Shown: positions 1 to 7,696 of the stretch, piece after piece
Position numbering within the stretch: the stretch's first letter is position 1
How the letters are laid out: every line of letters starts with the position of its first letter
The notes under the pieces: model-generated
What the model was told of the DNA's origin: nothing
Databases searched by the model: none
What the model saw: only the letters and a program-made list of their open reading frames with translations
Source of the DNA: an uncultured Bacilli bacterium
GTDB lineage: Bacteria > Bacillota_I > Bacilli_A > RF39 > UBA660
Direction: 5' to 3'
Length of the DNA: 10,296 nucleotides
Assembly (NCBI GenBank): GCA_944371685.1
Contig: CALVXV010000034.1
Span: 1 to 10,296, forward strand
Made by a program: the position numbers and the translations under genes

Positions 1-10
1 ACATATTATT

Positions 11-1438
11 TTAGTTTTTTTTGGGAATTTCAAAATAAAAGGTTGAACCTTTATTTGAACTAGTGACGCCGTATTTATAGTTATGAATTTGTAAGATGTT
101 TTTGACGATGGATAAACCTAGACCTGTGCCATAACTATTTCTTTTATGCTTTTTATCATTATGATAATACTTTTCCCATATGTGTTTTAAATCTTCTTTT
201 TTGATGCCTTTGCCAGTATCTTTGATTTCAACGGTGTATGTATTTTTATCTTCTTTGATATTGATATATATTTTTTTATCGGCTCCAGTATAATTAATTG
301 CATTATTTGTAAGATTATATATTACTTGATACATTCTTTTATAATCGGCATGGATGATTATTTTGTTTGGATGGGTAAATATAAACTCATAATGTTCTTG
401 TTCAGATAGTATTTTAAATCTTTGAATTACTTGATTTATGAGTTCGATTAAATCTATTTTTTCAATTTTTAAAACGGTATTACCTGATTCAGCAGCTGAT
501 AGATCTAAAATATCATTAACTAAAAGTGCTAGTCTATCAGTTTCTTCAATGATGGTGTTTAGGTTTTCTTCACGTTTTTCTTTGTTATTATATGTGATAT
601 CTCTAACCATTTCAGCATAAGCTTTAATCATGGTTAGTGGAGTTTTTAAATCATGTCCGACATTTGCCATGAGATCTCTTTTTAAACTTTCGGTTTTTGA
701 TAGTTCGTCTTTAGCATAGTTTAAGGAATCGGCTAATTCATTTATTTCATAGATGTTGATATCAGTTTTAAAATCAGCACTGAAATTACCATCGGCAAGT
801 TTTTTGGCTTCGTTACTTATTTTGGTTATTGGTTTTGAGAGTTTTCTTGATATAAAGTAACCAATAATTAATGATAAAATAAGCACGATGATGGTTGTAA
901 ATATAAACTGATTACTTAATATTGTAATGGTTGAATCTAGTGGTTCTAGTGAAGCATTGATAAAGGCATATAGGTCAGTGTCTAGTTTTAGGGCATATAT
1001 TAATGTTTCGTTTTGAAATTGAGAGTTTATTAAATTATAGTGCTGCTCTAAAAGTCCACTATTTATAAAGTCTTTTTTGACTTTGAAATTTTTATTACCG
1101 AATTCCATACAACCTTTATTTGAAATAGTTGCGGCATATATATTATTACCATATATTTCAATACATATATCTCTTTTTTTGGCAATTTCTTCTATTTTTT
1201 GTTGATTCAGATTGACACTTTCACGAAGTTCACTGGCAGCTTTATTTAATTCTTTTGTTTTATAAGATTTATAATAACTGCCTAAGAAAATAATTTGAAA
1301 GAACCAGAGAAAACATAAAATGAAAATGGAAAAGGCGATTAAAAAAAGCCATATATTTATTTTCAAACTGTTTTTTTTAGTGTTTTTTAAATCATTTTTA
1401 ATTTTGTTTATTAAATTTTTAATTTTATTCATTTTCAT
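11..1438 (-). CDS. Membrane sensor histidine kinase (HAMP-HisKA-HATPase_c)
   Basis: Sensor half of a two-component system: it autophosphorylates on a histidine and passes the phosphate to the response regulator encoded just upstream. The 475 residues show a Lys/Asn-rich cytoplasmic start, TM1 about 30-52, an extracytoplasmic region about 53-176, TM2 about 177-197 and a HAMP linker about 198-250. The HisKA dimerisation helix has H262 in GHDLKTPL. The ATPase domain has an N-box around N375-N379, a G1 box DTGKG at 407-411 and a G2 box GTGLG at 437-441, so all catalytic boxes are intact. The sensor region matches no fold I recognise, so the ligand is unknown; it holds two cysteines, C92 and C110. 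The start overlaps the regulator gene by 14 bases and has no convincing SD, so translational coupling is likely; an ATG two codons later is also possible. No terminator is visible in the 10 bases after the stop. Confidence 0.95.
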   Translation of the reverse strand: MKMNKIKNLINKIKNDLKNTKKNSLKINIWLFLIAFSIFILCFLWFFQIIFLGSYYKSYKTKELNKAASELRESVNLNQQKIEEIAKKRDICIEIYGNNIYAATISNKGCMEFGNKNFKVKKDFINSGLLEQHYNLINSQFQNETLIYALKLDTDLYAFINASLEPLDSTITILSNQFIFTTIIVLILSLIIGYFISRKLSKPITKISNEAKKLADGNFSADFKTDINIYEINELADSLNYAKDELSKTESLKRDLMANVGHDLKTPLTMIKAYAEMVRDITYNNKEKREENLNTIIEETDRLALLVNDILDLSAAESGNTVLKIEKIDLIELINQVIQRFKILSEQEHYEFIFTHPNKIIIHADYKRMYQVIYNLTNNAINYTGADKKIYINIKEDKNTYTVEIKDTGKGIKKEDLKHIWEKYYHNDKKHKRNSYGTGLGLSIVKNILQIHNYKYGVTSSNKGSTFYFEIPKKN

Positions 1439-2096
1439 TAACTACAAACTTATAGCCTACGCCTCTAACGGTTGTAATAAGATTTCTATAAGGTCCTAGA
1501 TTATTTCTTAGCATTTTTACATGAGTGTCGATTGTTCTATCGTCACCAAAAAAGTCATAACCCCATATTTTGTTTAATAATTGATTCCTTGATAAAGCAA
1601 TATTTTCATTGGTAACAAAGTAACATAGTAATTCATATTCTTTTAGGGTTAGTTTTATTTCTTTACCATCAATATAAACAGCATGACCTGGATAATCTAT
1701 TTTTAAACCTTTATATTCATAGTTATCCGGGGTCATTTTACCACTACGTTTTAAAATGGCTTTAATTCTAGCCAACAATTCTTTGGGGCTAAATGGTTTG
1801 GTTAGATAATCATCGGTTCCTAAGTCAAAACCTCTTAATTTGTCATATTCTTCGTTTCTGGCAGATAAAATTATGACAGGAATGTTTTGTGTTTTTTTTA
1901 TTTCTTCAAGGAAAGTCATGCCATCCATTTTAGGCATCATAATATCTAAAATGATTAGGTCAATTTTTTGATTTTGGACTATTTCTAGGGCTTCTAAACC
2001 ATTTTCGGCTTCAACCGTTTCATAGTTTTCGGTTTCAGCATATGTTTTAATTACATCTCTTATAAGTTTTTCATCATCGACTATTAATAGGCGCAT
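1425..2096 (-). CDS. OmpR/PhoB-family DNA-binding response regulator
   Basis: Transcription factor partner of the kinase that follows it. The receiver domain (about 1-118) has the acidic pair D7/D8, phosphoacceptor D51 in LILDIMMPKMDG, S78 in the switch position and K100 in the KPF motif. A winged-helix output domain (about 125-220) ends with the typical VRGVGYKF wing, and the recognition helix lies around 186-199. The 223-residue length is normal for the family. The ATG has an SD (GGAGATGA) about 7 bases upstream. The family normally binds direct repeats as a head-to-tail dimer, and such a repeat lies just upstream (2131-2147), suggesting autoregulation. No target gene can be named from this window. 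It resembles ResD/SrrA/WalR-type regulators in general layout, but not enough to give a symbol. Confidence 0.96.
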   Translation of the reverse strand: MRLLIVDDEKLIRDVIKTYAETENYETVEAENGLEALEIVQNQKIDLIILDIMMPKMDGMTFLEEIKKTQNIPVIILSARNEEYDKLRGFDLGTDDYLTKPFSPKELLARIKAILKRSGKMTPDNYEYKGLKIDYPGHAVYIDGKEIKLTLKEYELLCYFVTNENIALSRNQLLNKIWGYDFFGDDRTIDTHVKMLRNNLGPYRNLITTVRGVGYKFVVNENE

Positions 2097-2130
2097 AAAA
2101 TCATCTCCATTTAATAATATACATTTTTTT

Positions 2131-2147
2131 TGTGAAGTGTTTGTGAA
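2131..2147 (-). promoter_or_regulatory. Tandem direct repeat, candidate response-regulator box
   Basis: On the minus strand, TTCACA occurs twice with starts 11 bases apart (TTCACAAACACTTCACA), 35-51 bases upstream of the response-regulator ATG. One helical turn between half-sites is what OmpR/PhoB-family dimers bind. The unit resembles the TT(A/C/T)ACA repeats known for Bacillus PhoP. A candidate -10 (TATATT, 2116-2121) lies downstream but has no good -35 at normal spacing, as expected for an activator-dependent promoter. That this regulator binds it is inference. Confidence 0.5.
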
Positions 2148-2164
2148 AAAAAGTAATTTTATAT

Positions 2165-2189
2165 ATAAAAAAAGCTTAAGTAGCTTTTA
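2165..2189 (-). terminator. Rho-independent terminator after the 124-residue gene
   Basis: On the minus strand, AAAAGCT (2188-2182), loop ACTTA, AGCTTTT (2176-2170) form a 7-bp stem continuing into a run of seven T (2173-2167). The TAA stop of the gene (2189-2187) overlaps the 5' arm. Confidence 0.8.
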
Positions 2190-2561
2190 GTTTTTAGTTT
2201 TACATAATACTTTTACTCTATTTACTGGGTTAATTGCATCATGCATTACTGATGTATCACCTTTGATAAAACGTATATTGCACTGTGGTTTTGTGACTTG
2301 CAATGGTTTTATTCTTTTTAAACGTTTATTGAGGTTTGGAATACCATTTTCGTCTAAGTAGATATTGGCAAGATGGGTAATGCTTATGGTGTTGTCAGCA
2401 ATAAAGTCATCTAATTCTTTTTTTTGTATAGGATTTAGTGAATCTAAGTTAATAGCATATTCATACATTTGTCTAACTTGCTTTAAATCGATGTTTGCTG
2501 TTTCCTCGTTATATGTATTAAGTGCGGTTTGAAATTTTTTTAAATATTCTAATTTTTGCAC
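2187..2561 (-). CDS. Hypothetical 124-residue cytoplasmic protein
   Basis: I do not recognise this family. The 124 residues show no signal peptide or membrane segment. The first 65 or so look helical and charged (Lys, Glu, Asn, Gln). The C-terminal part (about 85-124) looks more strand-like, with NIRFIKGD, VKVLC and two cysteines (C94, C120). It starts at GTG, supported by an SD (AAAGGGAG) seven bases upstream; no other start fits. It has its own perfect-consensus promoter (2592-2620) and its own terminator (2165-2189), so it is a monocistronic, probably well-transcribed gene. Base and codon use resemble its neighbours, with no sign of recent transfer. The coding call rests on the start signal, the terminator and the length. 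Function is unknown. Confidence 0.8.
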   Translation of the reverse strand: MQKLEYLKKFQTALNTYNEETANIDLKQVRQMYEYAINLDSLNPIQKKELDDFIADNTISITHLANIYLDENGIPNLNKRLKRIKPLQVTKPQCNIRFIKGDTSVMHDAINPVNRVKVLCKTKN

Positions 2562-2591
2562 GTTACCACTCCCTTTAGTCAGATGTAATTA

Positions 2592-2620
2592 ATTATACAT
2601 TTATTTTGTGATTTTGTCAA
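2592..2620 (-). promoter_or_regulatory. Perfect sigma-A-type promoter for the 124-residue gene
   Basis: On the minus strand, TTGACA (2620-2615), a spacer of exactly 17 bases and TATAAT (2597-2592) match the housekeeping consensus at all twelve positions. It lies in the 73-base gap after the HExxH gene. It is the best-matching promoter in the window and implies a leader of about 25 bases before the GTG start. Confidence 0.88.
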
Positions 2621-2634
2621 ATTTTGTAAAACGA

Positions 2635-3558
2635 CTATTTTTTTACTAATAATTTCTTGACAAGACTTTTAGCAGTAGTATTTTCTTTCTTTTGATGATA
2701 ATATATATTAAGCAGTTTTTGTTTTATTTTTAAATATTGAACATAACTATCATTATAAGTAGTTAATAACTGGTCCATATCTACTAGAATATCAATAATT
2801 TCTTCTAAACTCATGCTTTTTAATAATTCACCAATTAGGCCAAATAAGTCAGCATTAAAATAATCTTCTGTCATTTCGTCTTTATTTTCATAGAAGTTTT
2901 CAATTAATTTAGCTAGTTTTTGAAGGTGAATATAAGATTTGCTGTGACAGTTAAAAAAACGGTTATTTAATAATTCGGTATAGCCTTCGTTTAAGCCTTC
3001 GCCGAGAATGCCACCTTCTTTTAAATTGATTTTAAAACCAACACTGTGAAAAGCATAACTGGTTGAAGCTGCATGAAGTAGTTCATGATATAAAGTGGTA
3101 TTGCTGTCGGAATCATATATATCTATTTTTTTACTATAACCATTGTAAGTGCCGGTAACTTTACTTTTTTTTCTTGTTTTATGATAATTAATTGTGATAT
3201 AAGGAGCGTTTATTATAAGATTTCTAAGGCTATCTATTTTAACATTTTTTAGTAATTCAGTGGTAAAAAGATATATTTCAGGCTGGTTTTGTTTAATATT
3301 TTCAGTAGCCTTAATCATTTTTTCTTTATCTTCTTGGCTTAATTTGGCATATAACGGAGCTTTTAAATCAACATTTTTTAAATCTTGGAGATTTTTGGTT
3401 AAGATTAATTTTTTGGTTTTTGATTTCATTATATTTTTTTTAAGGTTTATTTTGGACTGTCTAATTTCTTGATAAAATTTTAGACATTGGTGCTGAAATA
3501 TTATAGTGTTTATACTTATTAAAATGATTAAAATTATATTTTGAATAAATATTTCCAT
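2635..3558 (-). CDS. Membrane-anchored HExxH (zincin-type) putative metallopeptidase
   Basis: Probably a zinc metallopeptidase or a relative. The 307-residue protein has one N-terminal membrane helix (about 5-22) and a soluble domain. The zinc-binding signature HELLH is at 158-162 (H158, E159, H162). A second acidic motif, LNEGYTE (189-195), resembles the third-ligand helix of gluzincins, where a Glu follows HExxH; E191 is the best candidate, with 28 residues between it and H162, longer than the 18 of M1 aminopeptidases. The region before HELLH (about 121-150) is strand-rich. The helix is followed by many Lys/Arg (about 27-50) and preceded by a net-negative MEIFIQN, which favours the domain being cytoplasmic. 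The ATG has an SD (AGGAGTG) seven bases upstream. It stands alone between two transcription units. Substrate and peptidase activity are unproven; I cannot name a family. Confidence 0.8.
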   Translation of the reverse strand: MEIFIQNIILIILISINTIIFQHQCLKFYQEIRQSKINLKKNIMKSKTKKLILTKNLQDLKNVDLKAPLYAKLSQEDKEKMIKATENIKQNQPEIYLFTTELLKNVKIDSLRNLIINAPYITINYHKTRKKSKVTGTYNGYSKKIDIYDSDSNTTLYHELLHAASTSYAFHSVGFKINLKEGGILGEGLNEGYTELLNNRFFNCHSKSYIHLQKLAKLIENFYENKDEMTEDYFNADLFGLIGELLKSMSLEEIIDILVDMDQLLTTYNDSYVQYLKIKQKLLNIYYHQKKENTTAKSLVKKLLVKK

Positions 3559-3581
3559 TTATGTCACTCCTATTTATGTTT

Positions 3582-3587
3582 ATTATA
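3582..3587 (-). promoter_or_regulatory. Candidate -10 box for the HExxH gene
   Basis: A perfect TATAAT on the minus strand, 24 bases upstream of the ATG and just after the ABC-operon terminator. The sequence 17 bases further upstream (CTTTAA) is a poor -35, so the promoter is plausible but weak or activator-dependent. Confidence 0.5.
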
Positions 3588-3607
3588 CTAGTTTTGAATT
3601 TTTTTTA

Positions 3608-3632
3608 AAGAAAAAGTAGGTTTTATCCTACT
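3608..3632 (-). terminator. Rho-independent terminator of the MarR-ABC operon
   Basis: On the minus strand, AGTAGG (3632-3627), loop ATAAAA, CCTACT (3620-3615) form a stem followed by TTTTCTTT. The TAG stop of the second ABC gene (3630-3628) lies within the 5' arm. The stem is only 6 bp but the T-tract is good. Confidence 0.75.
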
Positions 3633-5943
3633 GTTCAAATTGAGAATTATAAAGATTAGCATAGAATCCATTTTGTTTCATTAACTGTTCGTGATTTCCT
3701 TGTTCAACGATGTTTCCCTCTTTCATTACTAGAATTAAATCAGCATTTTTAATGGTTGACAATCTATGGGCAATGATGAATGATGTTTTTCCTTCTGTTA
3801 ATTTATCCATAGCAGTTTGAACTAATTCTTCAGTTCTAGTATCAACATTAGAGGTTGCTTCATCAAGGATTAAGAAAGGAGATTCATCTATCATACCTCT
3901 AGCAATGGTTAGTAATTGTCTTTGACCGGCTGAGACACTTTCATTGTCTGATAATACAGTGTCATAACCTTTTGACAAGGTTCTAATAAAATGGTCTAAA
4001 CCTACTTCTTTACAAACTTCTCTTACTCTTTCATCAGAGACGTGTGTTCTATTATAGACGATGTTTTCTTTGATTGTTCCTTCAAATAACCATGTATCTT
4101 GAAGAACCATAGTAAATAGTTCATGGATATTTTCTCTAGTTAATTCTTTAGTTGATACTCCATCTATTTTGATGTCACCAGAGTTAATATCATAGAATTT
4201 CATTAATAAGTTTACCATGGTTGTTTTTCCAGCACCAGTTGGACCAACAATGGCTACTTTTTGGCCTGGTTTAGCATGGGCCGTAAAATCTTTAATGGTT
4301 GGATGATCATTACCATCATATTTAAAGACAACATCTTCAAAGTCAATATAACCTTTAACATCTTTTTTATCTAAATGTTTAGTGAGGCTTTCTTGATTAC
4401 TCATTTCAGCTTCATCTATAAAATCAAATACTCTTTCACTGGCTGCAGCAGTTGATTGTAATGATGTTGTAGCTTGGGCAATTTGTGATAGAGGGTTTGT
4501 GAATAGTCTTACATAAGTTATAAAGGCGACAATAACACCGAATGATATTTGACCATTCATAGTAAGCATAGCTCCAACAATACATACGGCTACATATCCA
4601 AAGTTACCAATAAAAGCCATAATTGGTTGCATTAAGCCTGATAAGAATTGACTTTTTTTGTTGCTTTGACATACTTTATTGTTGAATTCATCAAATTTTT
4701 GACTAGCTTCTTCTTTACCATTATAGGTTTTGACAACGTTTAGGCCTGAATAAATTTCTTCAATATGACCATTTAAGTTTCCTAGTTCAGTTTGTCTTTG
4801 GATGAAATATTTTTGAGATTTTTTTAATATAGCAGCCATACCAACGAAACCGATTAAACTTGAAACAATAGCTGTGATGGCTAAAATCCAATTGGTTACA
4901 AACATCATGATGATACTACCTAAGAATAAGGTAATACTACTTACTAAAGAAGCTAATGATTGGTTCATTGATTGAGCGATCATGTCAACGTCGTTTGTAA
5001 TTCGAGATAATATATCCCCTACTTGATGTTTATCAAAGTATTTAAGTGGTAATTTGTTGATTTTTACGGATATTCTACTACGTAAATTGTTAGCAAATTT
5101 ATTAGCAACATCAGTCATACAGATTGATTGAATATATGTGAATATAGCGCTGACTAAATACATGCATACAAGTAGTAAAGTTATACTTTTAATTTTATCC
5201 ATGTTCATGACAGGTTCAATTACTTGTCTTATGGATTTTGGCATGGTATCTAATTTTTTGTATAATTCAGTCTCGTCGGCATTTTTATCTATACTGCTTA
5301 ATGTTTTGACATATTTATATTGATCTTGTGATGATACTTTAATACCGTCAATTGTAACTTCAGTGAATAGAACTTCTTGAAGATTTTTAGATAAATTTAT
5401 ATCTTTAGTATCTTCACTTAGATTAATTAAGTTTATTTTATCTTTAGTGGTGATAGTTTTGCCTTCATATTTTGTTTCAGTGAATATTTTTTCTAAAATA
5501 TTATTTGGAAGGTTTGATAAATCTTTAAATGATTCTTCACTATTACCATCTGTTAATTTATTTAAAATATTTTGAAATTTATTTTTATCTTCTTGAGAAA
5601 TATCATTATCACGCATGATATTCATAATGTTTTCTTCAGATAAATTTGGACTTAGTAGTTCTGGAAGTATTTCTTTTAATTTATCTTCACTTAAGTTTTC
5701 AGTCGCTTTTTTGGTTAAAATTTCCATGTGCTCTTGATTTATAACAAGTCCAGCTGATATTTCGTCGGTTAGATTTGATAGTCTATTAGGAGCTAATATA
5801 GAGAGGATGGAACCTAGTATGGCTAAAGTGAAGGCGATGACGATTAGAGTTTTATAGATATTTAATTCATGAAATAGTCTTTTTATAGCGCCTTTAAAGT
5901 CTCGAGCTTTTTCATATGATTGATTTGAATGTGGTCTAGGCAT
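3628..5943 (-). CDS. ABC exporter half-transporter B, catalytic subunit with large extracellular insertion
   Basis: Membrane-plus-ATPase subunit of a type IV (MsbA/multidrug-type) exporter, pairing with the product of the preceding gene. It has 771 residues where about 580-600 is usual. TM1 is about 31-52. Residues about 53-250 form an extra, mostly helical domain predicted outside the cell, with degenerate internal repeats. TM2 is about 252-275 and TM3-TM6 run to about 482. The ATPase domain has Walker A GPTGAGKTT (567-575), Q-loop Q615, signature VSAGQ (670-674, altered from LSGGQ), Walker B LILDEATSNVD with catalytic E695, and H-loop H726. Catalytic Glu and His are intact while the signature is altered, the mirror image of its partner. 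The ATG has a perfect SD (AAAGGAGG) nine bases upstream, inside the end of the partner gene, with an 8-base overlap. The layout resembles BmrD/YheH-like subunits. Drug efflux is likely from context; the substrate is unknown. Confidence 0.95.
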   Translation of the reverse strand: MPRPHSNQSYEKARDFKGAIKRLFHELNIYKTLIVIAFTLAILGSILSILAPNRLSNLTDEISAGLVINQEHMEILTKKATENLSEDKLKEILPELLSPNLSEENIMNIMRDNDISQEDKNKFQNILNKLTDGNSEESFKDLSNLPNNILEKIFTETKYEGKTITTKDKINLINLSEDTKDINLSKNLQEVLFTEVTIDGIKVSSQDQYKYVKTLSSIDKNADETELYKKLDTMPKSIRQVIEPVMNMDKIKSITLLLVCMYLVSAIFTYIQSICMTDVANKFANNLRSRISVKINKLPLKYFDKHQVGDILSRITNDVDMIAQSMNQSLASLVSSITLFLGSIIMMFVTNWILAITAIVSSLIGFVGMAAILKKSQKYFIQRQTELGNLNGHIEEIYSGLNVVKTYNGKEEASQKFDEFNNKVCQSNKKSQFLSGLMQPIMAFIGNFGYVAVCIVGAMLTMNGQISFGVIVAFITYVRLFTNPLSQIAQATTSLQSTAAASERVFDFIDEAEMSNQESLTKHLDKKDVKGYIDFEDVVFKYDGNDHPTIKDFTAHAKPGQKVAIVGPTGAGKTTMVNLLMKFYDINSGDIKIDGVSTKELTRENIHELFTMVLQDTWLFEGTIKENIVYNRTHVSDERVREVCKEVGLDHFIRTLSKGYDTVLSDNESVSAGQRQLLTIARGMIDESPFLILDEATSNVDTRTEELVQTAMDKLTEGKTSFIIAHRLSTIKNADLILVMKEGNIVEQGNHEQLMKQNGFYANLYNSQFEQ

Positions 5944-7696
5944 TTTCTAATTCCTCCTTTGATAATTGTGATAGAGCAATTTGTTTATATACTTCACAAT
6001 TTTTAAGTAATTCTTTATGGGTTCCCATACCGACACATTTGCCACTATCTAATACAACGATTTTATCGGCATTCATGATGGTTCCAATTCTTTGAGCGAC
6101 AATTAAGCTTGTAGCATTTTTGGTATATTTTTTTAATTCTTTTCTTAATACAGCATCAGTTTTATAATCTAGGGCTGAGAAGGAGTCATCGAATATATAT
6201 ATTTCAGGATCTCTAGCAATGGCTCGAGCGATGGCTAATCTTTGTTTTTGACCGCCTGAAACATTGGTACCACCTTGGGCAATATGGGTTTCGTATTTAT
6301 CATCCATTTTTTCGATGAATTCATCGGCTTGGGCGACTTTAGCAGCTTCTTTAATTTTAGTTTGGCTTTTTTCACCTTTGCCATTATCACCATAACTGAT
6401 GTTATAATTTACACTTCCAGCAAACATAACAGCTTTTTGAGGAATATATCCTAATTTATTATTTAAGGCTTCAAATTTATAATCTTTAACATTGATACCA
6501 TCAATTAATACTTCGCCTTCAGTGGCATCATAAAACCTTGGAACTAAGTTGATTAGGGTTGATTTACCACTGCCAGTTGAACCGATAAAGGCAATTGTTT
6601 CACCTTGATTTACTTTAAATGAAATATTTTCTAAGACATATTCATCAGCATCTGGGTATTTGAAAGAAACATTTTTAAATTCAACAGTGCCTTTTTCTTT
6701 GGTGTCACCTTCAAAACTTCCAGGAATAATTTTTTGTTTAGTGTCTAATACTTCATTTATTCTTTTAGCTGATACTTCGGCTCTTGGTATCATCATGAAG
6801 ATCATGGCAAGCATTAGGAATGACATGATGACTTGCATGGCATATGAACTGAAGACGATCATATTACCAAATATGGTAATTTTATCTGCTAGGATTGAAT
6901 TTTGGATCATACCAGCACCAATGAAATAGATAGATAAGGTTAATCCGTACATGATTAGATACATAACAGGCATCATAATAGCAAATTTCTTTTGGTTAAA
7001 TAATTGCAAGTTTGTAAGCTTATCGTTGACTTTATCGAATTTCTTTTCTTGATATTTTTCAGCATTGAAAGCTCGGACTACTCTAATACCCGTTAAGTTT
7101 TCTCTGGCTATTCCATTGATTTTATCAATTAATTTTTGAACGATTTTGAATCTTGGAATAACGATAATCATAAGGATAATGATAACACCTAGTAAAATTA
7201 ATACAGCGATACCAGTGATGATGCTCCATTGCCAACCTTTATTTAATATTTTTGTAATAGCCCATATGGCAGTAATTGGAGCTTTTACTAATAGCTGTAA
7301 GCCCATAGCAATTAACATTTCAATTTGAGTAACATCGTTGGTTGTTCTAGTAATTAAACTACTAGTTTGAAAGGCTTTTATTTCTTCAGTGTCAAGATTT
7401 TGCACTTTATCGAAAATTTCTTTTCTAGTGTTTTTTGAAAATTCTGAGGCAATATAGGCGGCAAAATAACCAGCACCAACAGCGAATATTAAACTACCTA
7501 AAGCACACAAAATCATATATCCACCATTTAAGATAATATCAGACATTTTACTGCCTTCTGTTTGAACTAAAACAGTTATTTCAGACATATAATCTGGAAT
7601 TTTTAATTCTAGCCATACCTGACCAATGATTAAAATTATACAAAATATGGCATATAACCATTCTTTTTTTGTAAGATTTCTTAATAATTTTAGCAT
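5936..7696 (-). CDS. ABC exporter half-transporter A, degenerate-site subunit
   Basis: Partner of the larger ABC subunit in a heterodimeric exporter in the cytoplasmic membrane. The 586 residues are the usual length. Six membrane helices lie at about 13-30, 57-82, 130-150, 158-180, 240-262 and 272-302. The ATPase domain has Walker A GSTGSGKST (372-380), Q-loop Q420 and an intact signature VSGGQ (479-483). Walker B reads IYIFDDSFSALD, with D504 in place of the catalytic Glu, and the switch His is replaced by Q535 in VAQRIGT. These two changes mark the non-hydrolysing site of heterodimers such as TM287/288, LmrCD and BmrCD. The ATG overlaps the end of the MarR gene by 7 bases and has an SD (AAAGGATG) upstream, so the three genes are one operon. 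A MarR-ABC-ABC order is a common arrangement for inducible multidrug exporters; the actual substrate cannot be read from the sequence. Confidence 0.95.
   Translation of the reverse strand: MLKLLRNLTKKEWLYAIFCIILIIGQVWLELKIPDYMSEITVLVQTEGSKMSDIILNGGYMILCALGSLIFAVGAGYFAAYIASEFSKNTRKEIFDKVQNLDTEEIKAFQTSSLITRTTNDVTQIEMLIAMGLQLLVKAPITAIWAITKILNKGWQWSIITGIAVLILLGVIIILMIIVIPRFKIVQKLIDKINGIARENLTGIRVVRAFNAEKYQEKKFDKVNDKLTNLQLFNQKKFAIMMPVMYLIMYGLTLSIYFIGAGMIQNSILADKITIFGNMIVFSSYAMQVIMSFLMLAMIFMMIPRAEVSAKRINEVLDTKQKIIPGSFEGDTKEKGTVEFKNVSFKYPDADEYVLENISFKVNQGETIAFIGSTGSGKSTLINLVPRFYDATEGEVLIDGINVKDYKFEALNNKLGYIPQKAVMFAGSVNYNISYGDNGKGEKSQTKIKEAAKVAQADEFIEKMDDKYETHIAQGGTNVSGGQKQRLAIARAIARDPEIYIFDDSFSALDYKTDAVLRKELKKYTKNATSLIVAQRIGTIMNADKIVVLDSGKCVGMGTHKELLKNCEVYKQIALSQLSKEELENA

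Noticed and set aside
2097..2186. Riboswitch or structured RNA upstream of the response regulator
   Set aside because: The gap is under 100 bases and is explained by a terminator, a direct repeat, a -10 box and an SD; no further structured element is visible.
2600..2660. Possible terminator after the HExxH gene (GTAAAA/TTTTAC)
   Set aside because: The stem is six pairs, nearly all A-T, with a 9-base loop and no T-tract in the right place; too weak to call.
2187..3558. Toxin-antitoxin or ImmA/ImmR-like pair formed by the 124-residue protein and the HExxH protein
   Set aside because: The genes have separate promoters, the small protein shows no helix-turn-helix and the zincin is membrane-anchored. 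Nothing beyond adjacency supports a pair.
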